Under the pieces are notes generated by a model. That model was not told the origin of the DNA. It ran no database searches and saw only the letters and a list, made by a program, of their open reading frames with translations. A stretch of 64,000 nt of DNA. It comes from Terfezia claveryi (Eukaryota > Ascomycota > Pezizomycetes > Pezizales > Pezizaceae). The stretch spans positions 62,001-126,000 of the forward strand of contig WHUX01000057.1 in NCBI GenBank assembly GCA_015179025.1, written 5' to 3'. Each line of letters opens with the position of its first letter. Positions within the stretch are counted from its first letter, which is position 1. This document shows positions 20,836 through 32,217 of the stretch, piece by piece. Made by a program: the position numbers and the translations under genes.

Positions 20836-23028
20836 TTACTTCCTTCGCTCTGCCATATTGGTTTCCATACGTCCTAAGATTTGATGCATTGTTAATACAT
20901 TAGCATTAACGTGAATATCCTTAGTATTTCCTTGACTCATGATTCTATCTCGTTCTTGTTGGATGAGAGCTCGGGTCTCATCTCTGGTTCATGGTCCTTG
21001 TTTTCCTTTAGTCCTTCGACGTCTCTTGAATGTATCTTCCATGCTTCCGGTCGTTCAGAAGTCTTGAAGAATTTCGGTGGTGATATCCTTGGCGTTTACC
21101 CAGGAATCATATTTAGGAGTGTATCCTAGCCATCTGACCTTATATTGTCTTTCTCCAGTTCGAGGAGCTGTTCTGAATTCTAATACCTTTTCAACTTCAT
21201 AACGATCTTCTTGAATTGGTCCTGGTTCCTGAGATTGTCTGTGAGGGAACTGGGTGGGATCGTTTTTGTAGTATGGTTTGAGTTTGCTAATATGAAAAGT
21301 ATTATATATGAGGTGGAGGTCAGGTTGACTAGATAGGTCTAGGCTATAGTTATTGCGTTTCCGATGACTAGAAATAATGGGAAATGGGCCTAGCCATTTT
21401 GGTTTGAGCTTGGGTGAGACGTTCGATAGGTTGATGTTTTCTGAGGAAAGCATAACTTGTTGTCCGACTGAAAATTTGGCTGTATTGGGTAGTCGTTTGT
21501 TCGCTTGAGATGCTTGAGTCTTCTTGGCGTCATATAGGTTTTTAGACGTTACCTCATGACGTTCATTTGCGGGTACATATGCATTAATGGGGTATGGAAG
21601 TATCGATATGCCAAGATGTGCATTAAATCCAAATAGTTTGGAAAAGGGACTATTCTGTCTAGCGGCATTATACCTAGAGTTAAGTTTCAACTGTATCTCT
21701 GGTAGTTTCTGTAGCCAATCAAATCCTTCGATTTTACAGGCTCTTGCTACTTGTAGAATTTCTTTGTTCATAATTTCCGATTGTCCGTCTGCACGTGGAT
21801 GATATGCGGTGGACGGTTCCAACTTGATTCCTTTATTCCTAGCCCAATCTTGAAAGTGCGTTGACATAAAAAGAGTGTTGCGGTCAAAAACAATACAAAA
21901 AGGGTATCCCATAGTCGGGACTACATGAGTATCAAAGGTAGCAGTACATTGTTCTGCTGTGAAATTATCTGAGACAGGAATAAGAAACTTGAATCCTGAT
22001 TGTCTATCAACAATCGTCTAAAGTCGTGAAATACAAACTACATGATCTTCTTCAACAGGAATATTCGAGTACAAAATTGAACACTTAGTAAACACAGGTG
22101 CTACTTTAAGAAAATCCATCGATATGTTAGTCCATGGCCTGCTTGGTACATGTAATTGGGTTACGAGTCCAAGTGGCGCCTTGTTGGAATACTTTGTCTG
22201 TTGACAAGTATCACAACTCTTGATATAGTCCTTAGTTGGTTCTGCAAAGGACTGGCAATCATATCGGTCAGTAAGATATTTCATCGTTTTTTCAATACTA
22301 CCATGAGCGGTTGCTTCATGTGCATCTTTAATAACCAATTCGAGATAGTTCTTACCTTAGATGTTAAAGGTAGAGGGCAAGACTAGTCTCCATTGTCCTT
22401 GTCGGTTCTTGACATACAAAAATCCATCTTTTATTCTATGATCCTTACGGTTCACAAAGGTATCATAGTAGTTCTTCCAGATAGGACATACTCTCATGCA
22501 TGATTGATATGCGGCTTTCATACTGGTTCCTTGGTCAAGCCAGTGTGTGATGAAGTAGTCCTTGTCGTCTTCAAATCCGTCGCTGATGTGTTTCTCTTCA
22601 ATGAGCTTGTTGAGGGTCAGTTCGATCCTTGTGTTGAAGTCATTGATGGTAGGTTTCTTCTCCTTGCATGTAGAAGCATTATGTCCTGAGAACTTACAGA
22701 AATCACAATGCTGTCTGGAGGTCTTGGTGTCTTGAATGAAGGAGGGTAAATCTTCGTCGATGGCTACTAGCTTTTTAGAACGAGTAGTGACGGCGGCGGT
22801 GTTGATTGGAATCGCGTTACTGCTGCTAGCAGTTGCAGCTGGTTGTTGAGGTGCATTCCATGGTTGTTATGGGGCAACAGGAGTATCCATGATCTCCTGT
22901 TCCATTTGTCGGTTGGTCATCTGTTCAGTAGGGTTACTGAACTGAATGCTGGGTTGGAGAGTGGGTTGTGTCGGCTTGTTGGCAATCCATCTTTTTGCCC
23001 ATTCTCCGATTTCCTGAATAGCTTCTTC
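20836..23028 (-). pseudogene. pol: G1 pol, distal part: zinc module, integrase, chromodomain, tail
   Basis: Continuation of G1 pol after the E2 insertion, same frame as the RNase H part. It has the fourth zinc module C-D-F-C-x4-H-x4-C near 22650-22690, the integrase His/Cys region (H-E-A-T-A-H and C-D-T-C; 22018-22338), a D,D35E core (M-D-F-L, F-D-R-N, Q-S-E-I), then a chromodomain (E-V-E-K-V-L ... W-L-G-Y ... W-V, about 21060-21200). The long clean frame 21055-21912 ends at a TGA where G2 has TGG, so the original protein continued through a basic 70-residue tail to a stop at 20836-20838. A few stops remain. Confidence 0.88.
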
Positions 23029-23064
23029 ACGGCTGTCACAACGGCGTGCTTAGTTGTCTTTGTC

Positions 23065-23085
23065 ATCACCTGCGGCGCAGGTGAT
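23065..23085. repeat. Palindromic unit in E2 5' LTR
   Basis: Perfect 9-bp arms ATCACCTGC and GCAGGTGAT around GGC, 31 bp from the LTR start. Identical at 28721-28741 in the 3' LTR. Confidence 0.95.
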
Positions 23086-23167
23086 AGGTTATTGCTATCC
23101 TGCTTGGCTCCCGAGATAGGGATCTCGGGAAGCTTATTCCTTCCGATTGCCTTGGCCCGGAATCATG

Positions 23168-23175
23168 TATATATA
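23168..23175 (+). promoter_or_regulatory. TATA box of E2 5' LTR
   Basis: TATATATA followed by GCCCG, 134 bp into the LTR, conserved in the 3' LTR and at matching places in E3, E4 and E5 LTRs. Likely core promoter of the genomic RNA. Confidence 0.6.
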
Positions 23176-23543
23176 GCCCGTGTCCCTCGTACTGTCATTG
23201 GATCCCCATCCAACGTCTTGTATACCTAATACAGGACCTTGCTTCTCTCCGCGAAGGTGTATCTCCCTTGTACACCCCCTCGTCTTGCCGTGATTCGTCT
23301 AACAGCTCTGCAGCCCCGCTGCCTCATACTACTTCCATGATCATCACACGCGGTACCGATTCCGCGTGTCTCTCTTGCCCTTGCCCTTGCCTTGCCCTTG
23401 CCCTCATCTCAGCCTTCCCCATCCCACACGTAGCGTTCCTACGTGTGCGATCTCTTAGCCCATTGCCTCGGCGTACCCCTTGGTCGCCTTGTTCCCCAGA
23501 GCCCCCGTCACACTACGTTGGATCGCTCTGACCAACCGGTACA

Positions 23544-24686
23544 ATGTCCGAACCAACCCTGTTACCCACCGACAGGTTCCAAGTATGGAGGGAGACCCCA
23601 ATACCCTCAGACCCAGCCCAGCTGTTGGAATACCGCCGAATGGCCATCGATATCTTCACTGCCACCTATAAGATTGGTGAAAAACAAGGAGCGGAGCTCC
23701 AGAACACCGAACGAAGGCTGAAAGAAGCCGAAGATGAAATCCTCCTTCTCCGAGAGGACCTTGCAGACGACCGAGTAACCATTCGCAATCTCAACCGTGC
23801 CCTTGCCGCCGCAACCGCACAGGCACCTGCGATCCCCACGCCCGCCAAAACCCAAGACCTTCCCACCCCACCCAAATTTAACGGCGAACTGGCCCGCCTC
23901 AAGGCCTGAAAAAACTCCATCAATATTAAGCTCAACGGAGACGCGGCTAAGTTTCCAACCACCCAGCACAAACTCGCGTACGTTTACAGCCTGCTGGAGG
24001 GGAAGGCTCTGGACCAAGTCCAGCCCTATGTGTTGGAAACAGGTATCAAACTAGTGGATATCCCTGCCCTATTCGTAATCCTCGACCGAGCGTTCGGAGA
24101 TCCGGATCCAGAAGGAATGGCCACCCGAGCCCTCCGGGCCCTCCGACAAAGGAACATCGACCTGGCCACCTATGTGGCCGAATTCTCTAGGCTGGCTGCA
24201 GAAGTCGACTGAAGCGACAAGATCAAACTGGACTAATTCCAGGAAGGCTTAAGTGTGGAACTCAGACAGGCACTCATTAATTTCCCGGATGTCCCCACCC
24301 TTGAAGAATTCATTGACCAGGCCAGCTGATTGGAGCAAAAGATGGCTAGGTTCAGAAACAGCCTTAAGGCCTCCCCTACAACAGCACCCCCACGATCGAC
24401 CTTTTCAGCACCTCGCCCCCAGCCACAGGCCCCCGTAACCCCCCCGACCAAGCCAGCCCACCCTTCTCTCGTGGCGGGTGGACCGGCCCCTATAGACTTA
24501 TCTGCAGGCAGACCCCGCCTGACCCAAGAAGAGAGGGAACGCCGCCGGAATAATGGGCTATGCATAGCCTGTGGGAAGGCCGATCACTTCATTGCAGCCT
24601 GTCCTTTGAGAAAAAATCGCTCCCTGGCTGTACATGCAGTGTCCGAGACCCCAGAGGAGTCGGGAAAAGCGGAGTCCCTTGCCTAG
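23544..24686 (+). pseudogene. gag: E2 gag
   Basis: Structural protein that packages element RNA. It starts at ATG 23544 (M-S-E-P-T-L-L), 31 bp after the LTR. The N-terminal third is a charged, probably coiled-coil segment. A Pro/Ala-rich linker leads to the capsid domain (about 23870-24330). A CCHC zinc knuckle C-I-A-C-G-K-A-D-H-F-I-A-A-C lies near 24566-24607. The frame ends TAG at 24684-24686. Four in-frame stops break it: TGA 23907, TGA 24210, TAA 24234 and TGA 24327. They sit at Trp (TGG) or Gln codons by comparison with the other copies; all are single transitions. Confidence 0.92.
24611..24617 (+). promoter_or_regulatory. E2 gag-pol -1 frameshift heptamer
   Basis: A AAA AAT in the gag frame (codons AGA AAA AAT). 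A one-base backward slip continues directly into the open protease frame, about 70 bp before the gag stop. The same place holds A AAA AAC in E3 and E4. Confidence 0.72.
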
Positions 24687-27600
24687 TCGCTGACACTAGC
24701 AAGGGACCTATTCTGGGTCATTTGTCTTTGTCGTCTTTCTCTGTTCCTGCATCTATGTCTGTTGATGAATCTTGCTTATTTGGCGAGCATTTTGTAGTAC
24801 CAGTAACTGTTAAATTCAATGGTAAAACAGTGGTAACATCAGCTCTCATAGATTGTGGTGCTTCGGGAATAGCCTTCATTGATCAGACCTTTGTCAGTAA
24901 AAATTCGATACCAACAGCCAAACTCAAGACCCCCCACCTTCTGGATGTTATTGATGGCCGTCCAATCTCTTCTGGAGCCATCACCGACCTCGCCTGTCTA
25001 CCCAGTGCCATCGGAGACCATTCGGAGAGTCTTCCGATGTTCGTGACCAAGCTCAAATACCCCATTGTTCTGGGGATCCCATGGCTTCGGATGCATGATA
25101 TCTCCATCAATTTTGGCTCCTACACCTTAAATTTCAACAGTAGGTATTGCAAGAGGCACTATGGTGCCCCACGGACCACCGTTAAAGGATTATGTGCACT
25201 ACCACCCCCGGTAGAAGACCCCGCCCAGGTAGTACACCAGACTGCATATATCAACATTGGAACCCCCCCTGTTTCTGTCCCTGTTCTTGTTCCTGTTTCT
25301 GTTCCTGTCCCCCCTGTTTCCTCGATGTCCCCCGCTTCCACAAAACCCCTGAATATTAGTTTTATTGGTGCAGGGGCTTTCGCTTACCTCACCAGGAGGC
25401 ACAAGCTGAAGGCACATGCCCTCTCCATACATGATGTAAACCTGGAAATCAACAAGACGAGGTCCAAAGAAGAATGGAAGTCCATGGTCCCAGATGAATA
25501 CCACGAGTTTATGGACCTGTTCTCAGAAAAGGCTGCGGAAAAGCTTGCCCCCCATCGACCGTACGACCACACAATCCCACTGATCGAAGGAAAAACTCCT
25601 CCTTACGGCCCTCTCTATGGAATGTCCCGAGTGGAATTGGAGACCCTGAAGAAGTACCTGGAGGAGAATTTAAATAAGAGCTTCATTCGGTATAGCTCTT
25701 CCCCAGCAGGTGCTCCGGTATTATTCGTAAAGAAATCGGACGGTTCTCTCTGGTTATGCGTTGATTACCGCGGCCTGAACGAAATAACGGTCAAAAACAG
25801 GTACCCTCTGCCATTGATTCAAGAGACGTTAGCCAGGCTCTCAAAGGTGAAATGGTTCACCAAATTGGACCTGAGAGGGGCGTACAACCTGGTAAGGATT
25901 GCGGAGGGGGAGGAGTGGAAAACTGCCTTCCGAACTCGTTATGGCCACTTTGAGTACAATGTCATGCCCTTCGGCTTAACCAACGCCCCGGCCTCTTTCC
26001 AACACTTTATTAATGACACCCTACGAGACTTCTTGGATGTGTTCTGCACGGCTTACCTCGACGATATCTTGATTTATTCAGATACCCTCGCAGAACACAA
26101 GATTCATGTCCGGCAGGTGTTGGAAAAGCTGGAGCAAGCCGGATTGTTCCTCAGGCCCGAGAAATGCGAGTTTCATGTACAGGAGGTTAAGTATCTGGGG
26201 TTAATCATCACTACGGAAGGCATCCGGATGGATCCTGCTAAGGTTGCTGCAATCCAGGAGTGGGAAACCCCGGCCAACTTGAAGGACGTGCAAGCCTTCC
26301 TAGGATTTGCCAACTTTTACCGCTGGTTCATCCTGGGATACTCGAGGATCGCGGCACCCCTAACGGCCTTGACGAAAACGAAGGTAGAAGCTGGCTCAGA
26401 CTTGACAAAAAGGGCCTTCCACTGGAATCCAGAAGCCTAATCCGCCTTCCAGAACCTCAAGGAAGCCTTCTGCTCAGCACCGATTCTAGCCCATTTCGAT
26501 CCGGACAGCGAATGTATCGTCGAAACCGATGCCTCCGATTATGTCTCCGCAGGAATCCTCTCTCAGTATGTCAATGGCATCCTCCACCCAGTGGCCTACT
26601 TCTCGAAAAAGCACTCCCCAGCTGAGTGCAACTACGAGATCTATGACAAGGAGCTGATGGCCATCGTAAGGGCGTTCGAGGAGTGGAGGCCATACCTAGA
26701 GTTAGCTAAAGGGATTATCGAGGTATTATCTGATCACAAAAACCTTGAGTATTTTACAACCACCAAGCTGCTCAACCGATGGCAGGCTAGGTGGTCGGAA
26801 TTCCTCTCTCGGTTCAACTTTAAGATCAAGTACCGACCCGGAAAAGCTGGTGGCAAGCCTGATGCGTTAACCCGGAGATCAGGAGATCTCCCTAAGGGGG
26901 GGGATGAAAGGCTAAAATACCAAAATCAGGTGGTATTGAAGCCCGAAAACCTTGATCTGGCGGCCAATGTCCTTGCTGATGCTGAGGCTGATGCGGAAGC
27001 TGAGGCTGAGGCCGACGGGGAAGCCGACCTCCGACAACTGGTGAGACAGGCTTACGAAGGAGACCCCCTGGCCTAGGAAATCATCGCTGCAGTGGATTCT
27101 GGCCAACGCCGCCACCCCAAAATCTCTCTGGCCGAATGTGCTGTCCAGGAAGGCATCCTTTACCACCTCGAACGGCTCTATGTACCAGAAGAAGATCTGC
27201 GCCTGCGATTGATCAAGGAACACCACGATACCCCAGCGGCAGGCTACCTGGGAGTGGCTAAAACGTTGGAATTGCTGGCCAGGGAATATACATGGATAGA
27301 CCAGCAGAAGGACGTGGAACGGTACGTACGGAACTGCCATGTTTGCAAGCGTGCTAAGCCCGTCCACCACGCCCCATATGGCACCCTGAAGCCTCTGGAT
27401 ATCCCGGATCGGCCGTGGCTGCACCTGACCATGGATTTCGTGACGGGATTGCCGGAAGACTCGGGATTCAATGCCATCCTGATGGTGGTAGACCGGTTGA
27501 CAAAGATGAGGCATGTCGTACCTTGTCGGAACACTTGTTCTGCTCAGGAGCTGGCCAACCTCTACCTCAACAACGTGTTCTGGTATCACGGGCTCCCCGA

Positions 27601-28483
27601 ATCCATTGTGTCCGACCGGGGCCCTCAGTTCACCTCGGACTTTTGGAGAGCCTTCTGCGAGCTTCTAGGGATTAGAGTGCGTTTGTCAACAGCATATCAC
27701 CCCCAGACGGACGGCCAATCGGAGAGGATGAACGCCATTATGGAGCAATATCTGCGGGCCTTTGTCAATTACCAGCAGGATAACTGGGTTTCGTTGCTGG
27801 CCACCTGCGAGTTTGCCGCGAACAACCAGTTCTCGGAATCCTCCAAAACCTCGCCTTTCCTGGCTAACTACGGTTGGCACCCCCGGTTCATGGATGCCCT
27901 GGCGCCCCTGCAAAAAGCCCACCCCCCAGCTAAGGAGTTCGCGGCTGAAATCGCGGAACTCCACCGTACCCTGAAAGCCGAGCTGGGATATGCGCAAGCC
28001 AGGCAGGCTGAGTATGCCAATGGAGTATGGCTGCCAGCCCCCAGATACCAGCTAGGAGACAAGGTGTGGCTCTCCAGCCGGCATTTCCGGACAGAACGAC
28101 CCTCGCGAAAACTGGATCACAAGTTCTTAGGTCCGTACGAGGTATTAGGGAATGTAGGCACTCATGCTTACCGGCTGAAGTTCCCTAAGGATATCAAGCG
28201 CCACCCCGTCGTTCACGTCTCGGAAATCGAGCCAGCTGCAGACGATCCTCTCCCAGGTCAAAGGCATCCGCCACCTCCTCCCGTAGTGATTGCAGGAGAA
28301 GAGGAGTGGGAGGTCGAGGAGGTACTGGACTCCAGGAAGCGCTATGGACGAGTTCAGTATAAGGTCAAGTGGGTAGGGGACGAGGAGACGACCTGGCAAC
28401 CCGCAGAGGACTTAGAGAATGCACAGGATCTGGTCACCCTGTTCCACCAGCGATACCCCAGGAAGCCTTGCCCAGTTGAATGA
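24611..28483 (+). pseudogene. pol: E2 pol: protease, RT, RNase H, integrase, chromodomain
   Basis: Best preserved E-type pol. Protease: D-C-G-A-S-G at 24851. RT: L-F-V-K-K-S-D-G-S-L near 25720, catalytic YLDD at 26054-26065. RNase H: E-T-D-A-S-D near 26520 and D-K-E-L-M-A-I near 26645. Then a short Ala/Glu/Asp repeat linker (26970-27020), integrase with H-H ... C-x2-C zinc region (27220-27355) and D,D35E (Asp codons 27434 and 27614, Glu in Q-S-E-R). The chromodomain with W-E-V-E-E-V-L ... Y-K-V-K-W is at 28308-28430. The frame is continuous from the slip site to TGA 28481-28483 except for TAA 26438-26440 (Gln in relatives) and TAG 27074-27076. No frameshift. Near-intact but dead. Confidence 0.95.
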
Positions 28484-28689
28484 TCTCCCCATGTCTGAGT
28501 TGGGGTTCTTGTCCTTGTTCTTGTTGTTGTTGTCTCTGTTATCACCTGCGACGCAGGTGATGGGTCTTTGTTGTTGTTTGGAGTTGGGGTTCTCGTTCTT
28601 GCACTTGTTGTTGTTTCCTGTGTTGATTTTGCCGGTTGACATGCCCAAAGCCTCCTTGTCGCTGGAGCTCCACCCTAAAGGGGGGATAG
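28484..28689 (+). other. E2 3' untranslated segment and polypurine tract
   Basis: GTT/TTG-rich segment with a palindromic unit at 28541-28561 (ATCACCTGC arms, spacer GAC) flanked by duplicated TTGTTGTTG-like DNA. It ends in a purine tract (AAAGGGGGG-type, about 28677-28688) that would prime plus-strand DNA synthesis next to the LTR. Confidence 0.75.
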
Positions 28690-29168
28690 TGTCACAACGG
28701 CGTGCTTAGTTGTCTTTGTCATCACCTGCGGCGCAGGTGATAGGTTATTGCTATCCTGCTTGGCTCCCGAGATAGGGATCTCGGGAAGCTTATTCCTTCC
28801 GATTGCCTTGGCCTGGAATCATGTATATATAGCCCGTGTCCCTCGTACTGTCGTTGGATCCCCATCCAACGTCTTGTATACCTAATACAGGACCTTGCTT
28901 CTCTCTGCGAAGGTGTACCTCCCTTGTACACCCCCTCGTCTTGCCGTGATTCGTCTAACAGCTCTGCAGCCCCGCTGCCTCATACTACTTCCGTGTTCAT
29001 CACACGCGGTACCGATTCCGCGTGTCTCTCTTGCCCTTGCCCTTGCTTTGCCCTTGCCCTCATCTCAGCCTTCCCCATCCCACACGTAGCGTTCCTACGT
29101 GTGCGATCTCTTAGCCCATTGCCTTGGCGTACCCCTTGGTCGCCTTGTTCCCCAGAGCCCCCGTCACA
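28690..29168 (+). repeat. E2 3' LTR
   Basis: 479 bp, same length as the 5' LTR, about eight base differences, mostly C/T or A/G. Palindromic unit at 28721-28741. It ends GTCACA, then the target duplication acagc and G1 pol sequence. Confidence 0.95.
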
Positions 29169-29173
29169 ACAGC

Positions 29174-32100
29174 TGAGAGCTGGTGGAAGTGGATAAGCTG
29201 GTGTTTGTTGTACTGGTGCTAGTTCCTTTTGAGGCTCATTTGCGGCTAGGATATGCGCAATACGAGTCGTAAGGAATTCCTTCTCCTTCTTAAGAACTGA
29301 GGCTGTCAGGTCACAGTTCAAACTGCCATGTCCGTGGTGGTTGCAGATTGTACATGTTTCGACGGTGAACATGCGGTTGTTCATGGCGTGGGAGCTGCCA
29401 TGAACTGGACAGTAAAAATCACGGCAAAAGGACCAGTGCATTCTTTTGTGTTGTTGCCAATTGCTATGAGCCAGGTCGATAGCAATTTCTTTCGCTTCTT
29501 CAGGAGCGAGGGTATTTTGTTGTGCGTTTTCAGAAGATGGAGGCCTATATCTTAGTCCAAGAACTGTTAAGGGTTTGTTCTTGTTTATATTGGGTACACG
29601 ATCATACCCGCTGAAAACTTATTCTGGTATAGTAGATAGAGTCTCATCGTCTAAGGACTCTTCTTCCTTCATCATGTCATATTCGCTTTCTTCGTCTGGG
29701 ATGCCCTCGAAGTATGGACAGAAGATATAGTGTCCAAGTTCTTCAGCTCTTCCACGACATTTGTTGAAGTCGCAGTCGACATGCTTGAAATTGATAGCTC
29801 CGCGAGAAACCATATTGTTCTTAGTAGAGGTTTCTGGTGAGTGGAAAGTTCTTAAAGCGTTGGTAGAGATGTTGCGGTTGTAGGTATGGTTAGGAGGATC
29901 AATGCTGTTAGAGATATAATCGTCCTCGGTGGTGGAAGTATCCAAGTATTTATGCTTTCTTGATAGAGCGTCTGCTATCAAATTTTCCTTTCCTGCAGTA
30001 TGCTGTATATCTGTATCAAATTCCATTAGGTAATCTTACCATCGCCTCAATTTTTGACTTGCAGGCGTTTGAGTATGGAAGGTTACTAACGGTTTGTGGT
30101 CGGTAAGGATAGTGAACTTGTGACCTCTCAATTGTGCTTCAAAAAATTTTAATGAGTCAATAATCGCTAATAATTCCTTTTGAAAGGTAGGATAATTGAG
30201 TTGTGCTGGATTAAATTTTCTAGAGTGGAAGCATGATGGTCTGATGTGCGTCAACGGTCCTTGACCTATCCAAGATCCTAGTCCTACATCACTAGCATCA
30301 CAGACTAAATATTTGGGTTCAGTAGATTCATTATTCCAGGGTTTTAAAACATGTGGGGAATTCACGAGTTCCTTGAGTTTTTCAAACGCTGCGTTATGAG
30401 TATCTGTCCATTCCCATTTCTTTGTTTCTCCTTGCAGTTCTGACAGGGTGCTTGCATACGATACCAAGTCAGGAATAAATCTGCTGAGATAATTAACTAT
30501 TCCAAGGAATCCTCTAAGATCCTTTTTTCTTGTAGGAGTCGGAAATGTTAATATAGTAGTCCTCTTCTTCGGGTCTACATGTAATCCATCTGATGTCAAA
30601 ACGTGTCCTAAAATTTCCAATCTTGGAGTAAAGAACTAGGCATTTGCTTTCTTTGAGATAGAATTTCTCATCCTGTAGACATTGAAGTACTTTCTTCAAT
30701 AATTCTACATATTCTTCATACGTTTTAGAGAATATAATAATATTATTAATATAGATGATTAAATTTTTATAGACCATGTCCTTAAAAATTTCATGCATAA
30801 CGCGAACCATGGTAGCTGGTGCGTTACGATCCCCTTGTTGCATAACTCTACTTCTGAAATATCCCATGTGACATAAAAAGGTAGAGTGTTGCTCAGATTC
30901 TTCATCGTTCCTGATATTAAAAAATCCGTCGGCTAAGTAGACCTTAGTCCAAATGGGATTCTCCGCTACTAGTTCAATTTTCATTAATATCTGGCAATGG
31001 GGTGTGGTCTGGTTCTACGGCTAAATTGCGGTCTCGACAGTCATTTACATGTCGGGCTTCTTCCGGTTTATCTCGTTTAGGAATAGTGAACATTACTACA
31101 GCATTTGTGTCATTTTCTACTCTATATATGCGACCTGATGCTTCTTCTTCAACTAATTTGTCATGGATTTGTTGTCTAAATGATGTCCTGAGGGTCGCCA
31201 TTTTGGTATCCAAGTAGCTCCTGCTTTTGGTTTGATAGAGTGATTAATTTTTCTTAGTGGCGGTAATTCCCGTGGAATTGTCTTGGGAAATAATAAGGGA
31301 AACTCCGTTACAGGGTTGAATTGTTTCTGTACCGTAAAACAGGTGTCACAAGTTCTCTTTCTGAATCGGTTTCGTCTGCGTCACTAATATTTTCCCAATT
31401 ATCCGGTTCACTATAATCTGTGACTGATTCACCGCTGACCTATGTATACGCTGATCTTATACCATTCGCCATGGTTCTAGATCCCTTCCATACACTTAGC
31501 TGGAATCGTGGAATGTTTTCCGGTTGGATAGTAACTGGTTCCTGATGGGCAGGAATTATTGCTCGCACTTTGCTGAGAGCAGGTTCTGCCTAGTATCATG
31601 TCCCATCCAGTCAAATGAGCTACATAGAACGTTCGTTCTTCTACATAACCTATCCAATCAAGTTTGATAGTACAAGCTTTGTCTATCATTCCTTTTGAGC
31701 CTTTAATTGCAGTACTTAATGATTTCTTCTCGATACTTCTAGTTGGTATTTTGTACAGGTGTACAAATTGAGAATTGATTAAGTCTCCTCCCTTCGTTTG
31801 GAGATCAATTAAAGCTAGTGCGGGGTGTTCGTTAGCTTTAACGAATACCTTGCTAAAATCTGGTACCTGTCTTGACAAGGGTCGTTCCTTGATTTTATCC
31901 TTGTTGTTTTTATCCTTGGTGGCTATCGGCATAGCTAAATCTTGTGCGGCTGTACGCATGGGTACCTTATTTTTTCGTTTCCTACAGTCCTTGTAGGAGT
32001 GTCCAGGGTTCCAACACCATAGACATTTCTTGTCTTTAATTAATTGCATCTTCGTCTTCTGATCCAATTTTTTTGTGATGGTGTCCCAATCTGAGTCCTT

Positions 32101-32217
32101 CCGATTTTCTGTGTTGGGTTTGGTGTTGGGATTGCTGCTAGGATTAAATCCTGTTTTTTGTCGTTGATTCTGGTCCCTGCGTGGACCGTGACTTCGATTT
32201 TCATTCCGAGGGTGTTG
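29174..32217 (-). pseudogene. pol: G1 pol, proximal part: zinc knuckle, protease, RT, RNase H, linker
   Basis: Minus strand, continuing from gag. CCHC knuckle C-L-W-C-W-N-P-G-H-S-Y-K-D-C (near 31990-32035), protease with an unusual D-L-Q-T-K-G-G active site (near 31790), RT (about 30600-31200), RNase H with C-D-A-S-D and D-H-K-P-L (30036-30620), then a linker (29174-30026) with three zinc-finger-like modules. The RT catalytic box is Y-I-N-N (G2 has Y-I-D-D), so both catalytic Asp are lost. Frame shifts near 31480, 31000 and 30600, plus stops, break the frame. Interrupted at 29173 by E2. Confidence 0.9.

Larger units (their letters stand above)
23034..23512 (+). repeat. E2 5' LTR
   Basis: TGTCACAACGG...CCCGTCACA, 479 bp. 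It has a palindromic unit at 23065-23085 (ATCACCTGC arms, GGC spacer), a TCCCGAGAT/ATCTCGGGA hairpin near 23106, a TATA box, and two further hairpins (ACACGCGG and CACACGTAG arms) near 23347 and 23428. Confidence 0.95.
23034..29168 (+). mobile_element. E2: full-length young Ty3/gypsy element nested in G1
   Basis: 6,135 bp with two 479-bp LTRs (23034-23512 and 28690-29168) that differ at only about eight positions by my reading (about 98% identical). Flanked by acggc (23029-23033) and acagc (29169-29173), a 5-bp target duplication with one change. The interrupted G1 sequence rejoins to match the uninterrupted G2 at 53535-53600. gag, frameshift site, pol, 3' untranslated segment and purine tract are all present. 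Six nonsense changes make it non-autonomous, but it has no frameshift mutation in pol. Confidence 0.96.

Noticed and set aside
21587..23229. Short plus-strand frames across the G1 integrase region and E2 5' LTR
   Set aside because: Shadows of the minus-strand pol and of the LTR, with no independent support.
23907..24329. TGA read as tryptophan (alternative code), since three E2 gag stops are at Trp
   Set aside because: TGA also replaces Arg (CGA) many times in G2, and TAG/TAA replace Gln. The intact ankyrin frame needs no recoding.
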